Assembly (NCBI GenBank): GCA_910584785.1
Contig: CAJUDX010000098.1
Span: 1 to 7,878, forward strand
Length of the DNA: 7,878 nt
Direction of reading: 5' to 3'
Source of the DNA: an uncultured Lachnospiraceae bacterium
GTDB taxonomy: Bacteria > Bacillota > Clostridia > Lachnospirales > Lachnospiraceae
The notes beneath the pieces were generated by a model. That model had not been told where the DNA came from, searched no databases, and saw only the letters and a list, made by a program, of their open reading frames with translations. Below, one piece after another: positions 1 to 6,270 of the stretch (positions within the stretch are counted from its first letter, which is position 1; each line of letters opens with the position of its first letter). The translations under genes were made by a program, and so were the position numbers.

Positions 1-483
1 AACCCGGAGGCTGCTTTTTTATATCATTTATATCACTACAGCCGGACTGTCAGGGAAGCAGGGGCAAAGACACTGGAAATAAAGATTAATTCCAGCCTGA
101 TTAAAGCGGTAAAGATAATTCAGAAGAAAATGCAGAAAATTATTTGTGATAAGGGAATTGCTATTGAAACAAATCCTTCTTCTAATTTTCTTATTGGATC
201 GTTTAAGCGGTATGATAAGCATCCAATTATTTCCTGGTACAACCATGGCCTGACTTATGATTATGAAAAGCTGGAAGCCTGTCCTCAAATTCAGGTTTCG
301 ATTAATACAGATGATCAGGGCGTGTTTGCAACCAGTCTGGAAAATGAATATGCATTATTGGCACTGGCTCTTGAGAAAATGAAAAATGACGATGGAACAC
401 AGGTATATAATCGTACAATGATTGGTCACTGGCTGGATCATATTCGAAAGATGGGACTGGTTCAAAGTTTTGATACAACATAA
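1..483 (+). CDS. C-terminal part of an adenosine deaminase-fold protein (candidate RADAR RdrB-like effector), 5'-truncated by window edge
   Basis: The reading frame is open from base 1 to the TAA at 481-483 (160 residues), so the gene starts outside the window; the ATG at 130 is internal. Two adenosine deaminase signatures are visible: IETNPSSN (partial residues 55-62) followed by a His-Pro-Ile element, and SINTDDQGVF (residues 100-109), matching the canonical NTDDP region whose two Asp bind zinc and the substrate. Asp104 and Asp105 are both kept, so the C-terminal half of the site looks intact. About 56 residues follow, ending in a helical WLDHIRKMGLVQSF segment. The HxH zinc site and catalytic Glu would lie upstream and cannot be checked. 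The NTDDQGVF variant, with Gln replacing the usual Pro, and the extended tail recall RdrB, the deaminase of RADAR defence systems that acts on adenosine nucleotides or RNA; that identity is from memory and unproven. A metabolic adenosine deaminase is the main alternative. The gene is AT-rich relative to the operon on the right and faces the gene at 507-1901. Confidence 0.85.
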   Translation, partial: NPEAAFLYHLYHYSRTVREAGAKTLEIKINSSLIKAVKIIQKKMQKIICDKGIAIETNPSSNFLIGSFKRYDKHPIISWYNHGLTYDYEKLEACPQIQVSINTDDQGVFATSLENEYALLALALEKMKNDDGTQVYNRTMIGHWLDHIRKMGLVQSFDTT

Positions 484-528
484 AAAATTGCTGCAGAACA
501 GATAATTTAGTTCTGCAGCAATTTTTTT
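483..528. terminator. Shared bidirectional intrinsic terminator
   Basis: A near-perfect hairpin pairs 483-499 with 510-526 around a 10-nt loop (500-509). The GC-containing core is TTGCTGCAGAAC against GTTCTGCAGCAA, flanked by an A-run on the left and a T-run (522-528) on the right. It therefore works as a Rho-independent terminator in both directions. It stops the deaminase gene (stop codon at 481-483) and the opposing TPR gene, whose stop codon (507-509) lies in the loop and whose last codons lie in one arm. Confidence 0.9.
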
Positions 529-1901
529 ACTGCGTTTTGATTTCTATTGTACCAGTATATTTTTTCTAAGACGTAATCAATATTCAAATGCTCCTCAATA
601 ATGGAGTTTAATTCGTCTGCGGTATCTTGACCCATTAGTGCCTCTAAAAAATGACTTTGCTTAATTAAAGAATAGGTTTTTTCTGCGTTTCGGTAATAAT
701 GATAAGAACGGGTTACATCTCCGACATTATATTCATATAAAGAAGCTAATTTAAGTGATATTTTAAATAAGTATTCAATTTCCATAGGACGCAGACAGCG
801 GTCAGCAATTTTATCTTTGAGAATGGTGTAAATTCTTTTATAGGCAGAGATGGCCCTGTGTGTGTGCTCTAGTTTCTCCTCGCATATTCCCAATCGATAT
901 AAAACCCGATAATATCCTGGGTAAAGCTCCAGGGCATTTTGATAATCTTCAATGGCATCGGACCAGAAGTAAAGATTTTTTTCTTTATACATTCCTAATT
1001 TATATAAAGTGTAAACGTTAAAGCCCTTTGCCTTCTGATTGGCAGCGATATAACATTCATAGGCCTTGCTGTGCTGTTTTAATAAATCTTCGTAAATCTG
1101 CCCTTTTAGCATTAATAAATTAACTGAGTTTCCATAACGGTCGATTAAATCATTGCATAGAATTAGCAAGTGCCGGGAGCTATAAATATAGGGCTCGTCG
1201 TTTTTTTGACAAAGTGCATTAAATTCATAGCCCATATTGATAAATGCAAGGCGGCTGTAAAAAAGGTTTTCATCATCTGTCCAGTCGGGAACCGAATGAA
1301 AAATATCCGTGATTAATTGAATATACTGTTTTTGCAGATCTTTAAACAGATATTTGTTTGAGTAAAAAAATTTACCTTTCAATGATAAATTTTGCAGATC
1401 ATGTCTGACATAGATTTCAGCCAGAACCTTTAAATTTTCTTTAATTTCTTCCCATTGGATTATTGTATTTGCAACAGACGACGTAAATTTGTCAACGGGG
1501 CAGAGTACAGTAATCAAATGATAAAGCAAATTAATTTTTTCTTTACGGTTATCCGGGTCATTGTACCAAATTGTATATTGATTTGCAGATTCAGCTAAGA
1601 GGCTATGATTAAAAAACTTATCGTGAAATCGGTTTGGCACCATAAAAATGATTTTTTGGGAAAGGGATTGAGTTTGAAAATGCGCAACATATTCCGTTAG
1701 TTCGTCGGGAGTGCATTTTTCACTAATCAGACAAATAATGGCAAAATAAATGTCTTTGCACCGTTTTACATTAACTGATAAGTTAGTCTGGTATTCATGA
1801 ACATAAATCCCCATCATACGAAAAAATAACAGCAAAAAAATACTTGGAAAAATATCCGTATTATGATAAACCAGACCAATCTTTTCAATTAAATTATTCA
1901 C
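507..1901 (-). CDS. Unrecognised protein: N-terminal alpha/beta (possibly TIR-like) domain plus C-terminal TPR repeats
   Basis: The product has 464 residues and starts at a GTG (1899-1901), preceded by GAGGTG at 1906-1911, which supports this start. Residues 1-130 alternate hydrophobic strands and helices: KIGLVYHN, a helix with LLLFF, IYVHEYQ, FAIICLIS, KIIFMVP and YTIWYND. The stretch FAIICLISEKCTPDEL (53-68) resembles the TIR segment that carries the catalytic Glu, which would make Glu67 the candidate; a receiver or flavodoxin-like fold is equally possible. Residues 140-250 are a helical linker. Residues 252-403 contain about four TPR-like helical pairs, clearest at 286-320 (YKLGMY to ALELYPGY) and 321-354, with a weaker one at 369-403. 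No signal peptide or convincing membrane segment is seen; the hydrophobic run at 20-29 reads as a helix of the domain. TPRs usually bind proteins or peptides, so a sensor/adaptor with a small N-terminal effector is plausible. No function is assigned. It is AT-rich and convergent with the deaminase gene. Confidence 0.8.
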   Translation of the reverse strand: MNNLIEKIGLVYHNTDIFPSIFLLLFFRMMGIYVHEYQTNLSVNVKRCKDIYFAIICLISEKCTPDELTEYVAHFQTQSLSQKIIFMVPNRFHDKFFNHSLLAESANQYTIWYNDPDNRKEKINLLYHLITVLCPVDKFTSSVANTIIQWEEIKENLKVLAEIYVRHDLQNLSLKGKFFYSNKYLFKDLQKQYIQLITDIFHSVPDWTDDENLFYSRLAFINMGYEFNALCQKNDEPYIYSSRHLLILCNDLIDRYGNSVNLLMLKGQIYEDLLKQHSKAYECYIAANQKAKGFNVYTLYKLGMYKEKNLYFWSDAIEDYQNALELYPGYYRVLYRLGICEEKLEHTHRAISAYKRIYTILKDKIADRCLRPMEIEYLFKISLKLASLYEYNVGDVTRSYHYYRNAEKTYSLIKQSHFLEALMGQDTADELNSIIEEHLNIDYVLEKIYWYNRNQNAVKKLLQN

Positions 1902-1930
1902 GGCACACCTCAGAGTTTTAAAAACATTAA

Positions 1931-1936
1931 ATTATA
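1931..1936 (-). promoter_or_regulatory. Candidate -10 element of the TPR gene
   Basis: The minus strand reads TATAAT exactly here, about 30 nt upstream of the GTG start, which would give a short leader carrying the GAGGTG site. No good -35 hexamer sits at 16-18 nt spacing (the 17-nt position reads GCATAG). The region is very AT-rich, so a chance match is possible. A second weak minus-strand candidate, TTGTCA (2074-2079) and CAAAAT (2051-2056) with 17-nt spacing, lies further upstream. Confidence 0.35.
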
Positions 1937-1970
1937 GTAAGCTTCTTCTAAAACTATGCATAATAAAAAA

Positions 1971-1991
1971 AACAAAAAAATTATTTTTGTT
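1971..1991. repeat. A/T-only-core inverted repeat
   Basis: AACAAAAA (1971-1978) and TTTTTGTT (1984-1991) are perfect 8-bp inverted arms around AATTA. It lies 70-90 bp upstream of the TPR gene start. In DNA this AT-rich it may be coincidental; as RNA it would be a weak hairpin. A-tract bending or a binding site for an AT-rich-DNA protein is possible. Confidence 0.4.
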
Positions 1992-2007
1992 GTTTATTCG
2001 CGAACTA

Positions 2008-2023
2008 TGACGAATTAACGTCA
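2008..2023. promoter_or_regulatory. Operator-like inverted repeat
   Basis: TGACG and CGTCA form perfect 5-bp inverted arms around the 6-nt spacer AATTAA, giving 16 bp with dyad symmetry in otherwise featureless AT-rich DNA. The 8-bp palindrome TTCGCGAA ends only 3 bp before it (1997-2004). The size and symmetry fit a dimeric helix-turn-helix regulator. It sits about 110 bp upstream of the TPR gene start and 230 bp upstream of the gdpP -35, so it would more likely serve the TPR gene. No regulator gene is in the window. Confidence 0.35.
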
Positions 2024-2205
2024 CAGAGAAACAAAAGCGAATTTATACCCATTTTGTCGATAATTGTATAAATTGACAAAAAAAACCATTATATTGAAGA
2101 AAATTTGGATATTTTTTTATTCATAGCAATGCTACTATTTTAACATAGAATGCGGGGTTTGACTATAGATTTTTATTAGTTTTCAGAATTTAATTTTTTG
2201 AGTTA

Positions 2206-2228
2206 TGGGGGAGCATGCCTGACCCCCA
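2206..2228 (+). terminator. G5/C5 hairpin with T-rich tail, terminator-like, transcript unknown
   Basis: T-GGGGG (2206-2211) pairs with CCCCC-A (2223-2228) around an 11-nt loop containing the palindrome GCATGC (2213-2218). The plus strand continues AATATTTTTC, so the structure resembles an intrinsic terminator for plus-strand transcription. It lies just upstream of the gdpP promoter (-35 at 2239). It could block read-through into gdpP, end an unseen small RNA, or be a protein-binding site. The T-tract is interrupted, so termination efficiency is uncertain. Confidence 0.45.
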
Positions 2229-2238
2229 ATATTTTTCA

Positions 2239-2267
2239 TGGACGTATCCCCTACTTTATGCTATAAT
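2239..2267 (+). promoter_or_regulatory. Sigma-A-type promoter of the gdpP operon (extended -10)
   Basis: The -35 TGGACG (2239-2244, four of six consensus bases) and a perfect -10 TATAAT (2262-2267) are separated by exactly 17 bp. A TG dinucleotide at 2259-2260, one base before the -10, makes it an extended -10 element. Transcription should begin near 2274, giving a leader of roughly 120 nt before gdpP. It is the best promoter match in the window and probably drives the whole operon. Confidence 0.8.
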
Positions 2268-2320
2268 AGACCGATAAGCTGCTTTTTTGCAGTTAGTGTG
2301 CAGCAGGCAGTATAGTCTGA

Positions 2321-2360
2321 CAGGTATGGTCTATTGAATATAGCCATCAACCATAACCTG
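2321..2360 (+). promoter_or_regulatory. Structured 5' leader element of gdpP
   Basis: In the untranslated leader, CAGGTATGG (2321-2329) pairs with CCATAACCTG (2351-2360) over nine base pairs with one bulged A. A small inner helix CTAT/ATAG (2331-2334 with 2340-2343) fills the loop. The hairpin ends about 20 nt before the ribosome binding site AGGAG (2382-2386). GCAGG at 2303-2307 could instead pair with CCTGC at 2357-2361, so two exclusive folds are possible. A smaller hairpin with a T6 loop (2277-2294) lies at the start of the leader. It does not match a riboswitch class that I recognise. Confidence 0.45.
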
Positions 2361-2392
2361 CAAATACGTTCGATACAAAATAGGAGAACATT

Positions 2393-4441
2393 ATGAAAAA
2401 CAAGGTTCGGGTTAAGGGAGAGCTGAGTGTTTATCTTCAGTGGCCGCTTATCCTCTCGATTCTGCTTATCCTGGCAACGATGGTGGTTGCAGCGGTGAAT
2501 GTCAGAGCGGGTGTGGTGATGAGCGCATTTACCTTTCTGTATATCCTGGCCGCCCTTTGGTTTTACCTGTATCAGAGAAAGCATGTGCTGGCAGGGCTGG
2601 TGGAATTTTCTTCCGAATATGCCTGGATTCAGAAACAGCTGCTTTCGGAGATGATGCAGCCATATGCGATCGCTGATGAGAAGGGGCGGCTGCTCTGGCA
2701 TAATATTGCTTTTGGTGAACTTTTGGAACTGGAGCGGCACAGCCGGAAGAATCTGCTAAGCTTATTCCCGGAGCTGTCAAAAGAAGTATTAGAGCCGGGG
2801 GAGGAAATGCTGAGTGTCCATACCGTGTATGATAACCGAAATTACCGGATGGATTTAAAGTGGGTATCGTTAAATGAAGTCGTTACGCTGGAGGATATTT
2901 TAGGTAAGGATTTTTCCAAGGAATATCTCTTGTCGATTTATTTGGCGGACGAGACGGAGGTCCTTCATTATAAACGGGAGATTGATAACCAGAAGATGGT
3001 TGCCGGCCTGATTTATCTGGATAATTATGACGAGGCCTTAGAAACGGTGGAGGAGGTTCGCCGCTCCCTGCTGATGGCGCTGATTGACCGGAAGGTGAAT
3101 AAGTATATTTCAGCAATGAATGGTATTGTGAAGAAGCTGGAGAAGGATAAGTATTTCTTTGCGATTAAGCAGCAGTATGTTCAGCGGATTCAGGAAGATC
3201 GGTTTGCGATTCTTGAAGATGTAAAGACAGTGAATATCGGCAATGATATGGCAGTTACCTTAAGCATCGGTATGGGAATGAACGGGGAGACCTATAACCA
3301 GGATTACGAGTTTGCCCGTATTGCCATTGATATGGCCCTGGGGCGGGGCGGCGATCAGGCGGTGATTAAGGATGGGGAAAAGATCCAGTATTTTGGCGGC
3401 AAGGCGCAGCAAATGGAGAAGTCCACCCGCGTAAAAGCCAGGGTAAAGGCCCATGCCCTGCGCGAGCTGATGGAGAATAAGGATCACCTGCTGATTATGG
3501 GGCATAAGCTGCCGGATATTGATTCTTTTGGCGCGGCGCTGGGGATTTACCGCATAGCCACCTCTTTAAATAAGAAGGCACATATCGTTATTAACGATGT
3601 GACAACCTCAGTAAAGCCGATGATGGATCGTTTTATTGGCAATCCTGATTATCCTGAGGATATGTTTTTAAAGGGAGCTAAGGCAGCGGAACTGGTGGAC
3701 GCGGCGACGATGCTGGTGGTGGTGGATGTCAACCGTCCAAGCATTACAGATGCGCCTGCCCTGTTAAAGATGGTGAAATCCATCGTTGTCCTGGATCATC
3801 ACCGGCAGAGCAGTGAGATTATTGACAATGCTGTTTTGTCCTACGTGGAGCCTTACGCCTCTTCAGCCTGTGAGATGGTTGCTGAGGTTTTACAGTATAT
3901 TGCCGACAATATTCGTATTCGTCCGGCAGAGGCGGATGCCATGTATGCGGGGATTGTGATTGACACCCTGAATTTTACGAACCAGACGGGGGTGCGCACC
4001 TTTGAGGCGGCGGCCTACCTGCGGCGCTGTGGCGCAGATATTACGAGAGTTCGCAAGATGTTTCGGGAGAATATGGCAGAGTATCAGGCGAAGGCGGATG
4101 CAGTGAGCCGTGCGGAGGTTTACCGGGATGCATTTGCCATCAGCACATGTTCAGCGGAGGGACTTGCCAGCCCGACGATTGTCGGTGCGCAGGCAGCGAA
4201 TGATCTGCTGGAGATTAACGGGATTAAGGCTTCGGTCGTTTTGACGGAGTATAATCATATCATTTATGCGAGTGCCCGTTCCATTGATGAGGTAAATGTA
4301 CAGGTGATGATGGAGATTTTGGGTGGAGGCGGTCATCGGACCGTGGCGGGAGCACAGCTTGAGGGCGTGAGTATCGAGCGAGCGAGAGCCATGGTGAAGG
4401 ACGCCATTGATGAAATGCGCAAGAAGGGAGAAGTATCATAA
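2393..4441 (+). CDS. gdpP: Cyclic-di-AMP phosphodiesterase GdpP (DHH/DHHA1 family)
   Basis: GdpP hydrolyses the second messenger c-di-AMP to pApA at the membrane and so affects osmotic balance, cell-wall stress and beta-lactam tolerance (family knowledge). The 682 residues, close to the usual ~660, show the full architecture. Two membrane helices lie at about 16-36 and 40-60. A PAS-like sensory region follows (about 80-190), then a degenerate GGDEF domain (about 200-335), where QEDRFAI at 267-273 replaces the cyclase motif. The catalytic DHH domain starts with GHKLPDIDS (His371, Asp375, Asp377), continues with VVVDVNRPS (Asp445), the DHH triad (468-470) and Asp524, and the DHHA1 domain has GGGGH (644-648). 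All expected metal ligands are present, so it should be active. The ATG is preceded by AGGAG at 2382-2386, 6 nt away. Its stop codon overlaps the rplI start by one base. Promoter and structured leader lie upstream. Confidence 0.97.
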   Translation: MKNKVRVKGELSVYLQWPLILSILLILATMVVAAVNVRAGVVMSAFTFLYILAALWFYLYQRKHVLAGLVEFSSEYAWIQKQLLSEMMQPYAIADEKGRLLWHNIAFGELLELERHSRKNLLSLFPELSKEVLEPGEEMLSVHTVYDNRNYRMDLKWVSLNEVVTLEDILGKDFSKEYLLSIYLADETEVLHYKREIDNQKMVAGLIYLDNYDEALETVEEVRRSLLMALIDRKVNKYISAMNGIVKKLEKDKYFFAIKQQYVQRIQEDRFAILEDVKTVNIGNDMAVTLSIGMGMNGETYNQDYEFARIAIDMALGRGGDQAVIKDGEKIQYFGGKAQQMEKSTRVKARVKAHALRELMENKDHLLIMGHKLPDIDSFGAALGIYRIATSLNKKAHIVINDVTTSVKPMMDRFIGNPDYPEDMFLKGAKAAELVDAATMLVVVDVNRPSITDAPALLKMVKSIVVLDHHRQSSEIIDNAVLSYVEPYASSACEMVAEVLQYIADNIRIRPAEADAMYAGIVIDTLNFTNQTGVRTFEAAAYLRRCGADITRVRKMFRENMAEYQAKADAVSRAEVYRDAFAISTCSAEGLASPTIVGAQAANDLLEINGIKASVVLTEYNHIIYASARSIDEVNVQVMMEILGGGGHRTVAGAQLEGVSIERARAMVKDAIDEMRKKGEVS

Positions 4442-4887
4442 TGGAAATTGTATTATTAGAGGATGTTAAGGCATTGGGCAAGAAGGGGCAGATTGTTAAG
4501 GTCAATGACGGTTATGCCAGAAATTTTATTCTGCCCAAGAAGCTGGGAATCGAGGCCACGCCCAAGGCGTTAAATGATTTAAAGCTGCAGAAGGCAAATG
4601 CACAGAAAATTGAGGATCAGAAGCTTGCTGAGGCAAGGGAGCTTTCCGAGAAGCTTTCCGGGCTTTCGGTGACCGTTTCCATGAAGGCAGGCGAGGGTGG
4701 TAAGGCGTTTGGTTCGGTTTCGGGTAAGGAAATCAGCAAGGCGATTGCAGATCAGCTGAAGATGGAGATTGATAAGAAGAAATTCCTGATGCCGGAGCCG
4801 TTAAAGACCTTTGGGACACATGAGGTTCCGATTAAGCTTCATAAAGATGTAACGGCAAAGCTGGCGGTGAAGGTAGTGGAGGCTTAA
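4441..4887 (+). CDS. rplI: 50S ribosomal protein L9 (bL9)
   Basis: bL9 binds 23S rRNA near the base of the L1 stalk and helps maintain reading frame during translation (family knowledge). The 148-residue length is standard. The N-terminal RNA-binding domain (1-40) has the hallmark MEIVLLEDVKALGKKG and GYARNFILPKK segments. A long Lys/Glu/Ala-rich connecting helix follows (about 41-74), then the C-terminal domain (75-148) with GGKAFGSVSGKEI near 86-98. The start codon overlaps the gdpP stop (TAATG), with GGGAG at 4426-4430 inside the gdpP end serving as ribosome binding site. This suggests translational coupling. The gdpP-rplI-dnaB order is widely conserved in Bacillota. Confidence 0.98.
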   Translation: MEIVLLEDVKALGKKGQIVKVNDGYARNFILPKKLGIEATPKALNDLKLQKANAQKIEDQKLAEARELSEKLSGLSVTVSMKAGEGGKAFGSVSGKEISKAIADQLKMEIDKKKFLMPEPLKTFGTHEVPIKLHKDVTAKLAVKVVEA

Positions 4888-4893
4888 AATACG

Positions 4894-6234
4894 ATGGATG
4901 AGGCGTTGTTAAAGCGGGTGCTTCCCAATAATGTGGAGGCAGAGCGCTCGGTTATCGCCTGTATGCTGATGGATCGGGAGGCAGTGGTTACTGCCTCTGA
5001 GATCCTAGTGCCAGATGATTTTTACCAGAATCAGTATGGTGTGATGTTTAGCGCGATTGTGGAACTGTTTAATGAAGGAAAGCCGGTTGATATGATTACG
5101 GTTCAGGACAGGCTTTTGGAGAAGGATTTTCCGCCGGAGCTGATTACCCTGGATTTGTTTAAGGAGATTATGGCTACGGTGCCGGTGTCGGTGAATATTA
5201 AGACCTATGCGGGCATTGTCCGGGAGAAGGCTGTAATGCGCCGTCTGATTCGCGTGAATGAGGAGATTGCCAATACCTGTTATGCAGGGAAGGAAAAGCT
5301 GGAAGATATTCTGGCCTACACAGAAAAGGCGATTTTTGATTTATTGCAGAGCAGAAATTCCGGTGAGTTTGTGCCGATTAAACAGGTAGCATTAAATGTG
5401 CTGGAGAAGATTGAAGCAGCAGCAAAGTCTGGAGGAACCGTTACCGGGATTCCTACAGGCTTTATTGATCTGGATTATAAAACTTCGGGGATGCAGCCTT
5501 CTGATCTTGTCCTTTTAGCGGCAAGGCCTTCGATGGGCAAGACGGCGTTTGTGCTGAATCTGGTAGACTATGTCACCGTGCGCCGGGGTCTGCCCTGTAT
5601 GGTGTTCAGCCTGGAGATGTCGAAGGAACAGCTGGTCAATCGTATGCTTTCGATGGAATCCAATGTTGATTCACAGAAGTTAAGGACCGGAAGCCTTACC
5701 GACGCGGACTGGGATGCTGTGGTGGAAGGGATTGGCGTGATCGGCGGTTCGAAGCTGATTATTGATGATACGCCAGGAATTTCCATTACGGAGCTGCGCA
5801 GTAAATGCAGGAAGATGAAGCTGGAATATGGGCTTAGCATGGTGATTATTGATTACCTGCAGCTGATGAGCGGGAGCGGAACGCGCAGCGGAGATAACCG
5901 TCAGCAGGAGATTTCAGAAATTTCCCGGTCGCTAAAAGCACTGGCAAGGGAACTGAATGCACCAGTGATTGCCCTGTCTCAGTTAAGCCGGGCATGTGAG
6001 AGCCGGCAGGATCACCGGCCTATGCTTTCGGACCTGCGCGAGTCGGGAGCGATTGAGCAGGATGCGGATGTGGTGATGTTTTTATACCGGGATGATTATT
6101 ATAATAAGGATACCGACCGGCCCAATGTGGCAGAGGTGATTATTGCCAAACAAAGAAACGGCCCGATTGGGACGGTGGAGCTTTTATGGAGACCGGAGTT
6201 TACGAAGTTTGTAAATATGGCGAAAGAGCAGTGA
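4894..6234 (+). CDS. dnaB: Replicative DNA helicase DnaB (called DnaC in Bacillus subtilis)
   Basis: This is the hexameric helicase that unwinds DNA at the replication fork using ATP and recruits primase. At 446 residues it has normal length. The N-terminal primase-interacting domain (about 8-110) opens with PNNVEAERSVIACML; a linker follows (about 110-175). The RecA-like ATPase domain has Walker A ARPSMGKT (200-207, Lys206), the catalytic Glu region FSLEMS (228-233), Walker B VIIDYLQLM (307-315, Asp310), the ALSQLSR element (350-356) and the KQRNGPIG segment (409-416) that supplies the arginine finger. No intein or frameshift is visible. The start lies 6 nt after the rplI stop; GGAGG at 4878-4882, overlapping the rplI end, is a good ribosome binding site although its 11-nt spacing is slightly long. 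It is co-transcribed with gdpP and rplI. Confidence 0.98.
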   Translation: MDEALLKRVLPNNVEAERSVIACMLMDREAVVTASEILVPDDFYQNQYGVMFSAIVELFNEGKPVDMITVQDRLLEKDFPPELITLDLFKEIMATVPVSVNIKTYAGIVREKAVMRRLIRVNEEIANTCYAGKEKLEDILAYTEKAIFDLLQSRNSGEFVPIKQVALNVLEKIEAAAKSGGTVTGIPTGFIDLDYKTSGMQPSDLVLLAARPSMGKTAFVLNLVDYVTVRRGLPCMVFSLEMSKEQLVNRMLSMESNVDSQKLRTGSLTDADWDAVVEGIGVIGGSKLIIDDTPGISITELRSKCRKMKLEYGLSMVIIDYLQLMSGSGTRSGDNRQQEISEISRSLKALARELNAPVIALSQLSRACESRQDHRPMLSDLRESGAIEQDADVVMFLYRDDYYNKDTDRPNVAEVIIAKQRNGPIGTVELLWRPEFTKFVNMAKEQ

Positions 6235-6270
6235 GGTTTGGCTGTCGGGTGAAGGCATTGGAGAGAGAGG

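Larger units (their letters stand above)
1902..2392. other. AT-rich intergenic region between the divergent TPR gene and the gdpP operon
   Basis: This 491-bp stretch has no convincing coding frame, tRNA or CRISPR repeat. It contains the short upstream region of the TPR gene, an A/T inverted repeat (1971-1991), the palindrome TTCGCGAA (1997-2004), an operator-like inverted repeat (2008-2023), a 7-bp inverted repeat TTTTGTC/GACAAAA (2052-2058 and 2075-2081), a G5/C5 hairpin (2206-2228), and the promoter and leader of gdpP. A+T content falls sharply on entering gdpP. The region marks the border between the accessory-looking block and the core operon. Confidence 0.8.

Noticed and set aside
28..288. 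86-residue minus-strand frame
   Set aside because: It is antisense to the deaminase-like gene, has no ribosome binding site or recognisable domain, and is a shadow of that frame.
130..483. ATG at 130 as the true start of the deaminase-like gene
   Set aside because: The frame is open to base 1, the upstream residues look equally protein-like, and the remaining 117 residues would be only half of a deaminase domain.
2073..2078. Perfect TTGACA on the plus strand as a promoter -35
   Set aside because: No acceptable -10 hexamer lies 16-18 bp downstream (17-bp position reads GAAGAA).
2274..2392. c-di-AMP (ydaO-type) riboswitch before gdpP
   Set aside because: The leader is too short and lacks the multi-stem architecture and conserved GA-rich motifs of that class; only simple hairpins are seen.
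1902..2392. tRNA genes, CRISPR repeats or insertion sequence ends in the gene-free stretch
   Set aside because: No cloverleaf, no regularly spaced repeats and no transposase remnant or long terminal inverted repeats could be found by eye.
2261..2740. 159-residue minus-strand frame across the gdpP promoter and start
   Set aside because: Cys/His-rich low-credibility translation antisense to gdpP and its promoter; no start signals.
2993..3397. Active diguanylate cyclase (GGDEF) domain within GdpP
   Set aside because: The signature motif is replaced by QEDRF, as is normal for the degenerate domain of GdpP proteins, so c-di-GMP synthesis is not expected.
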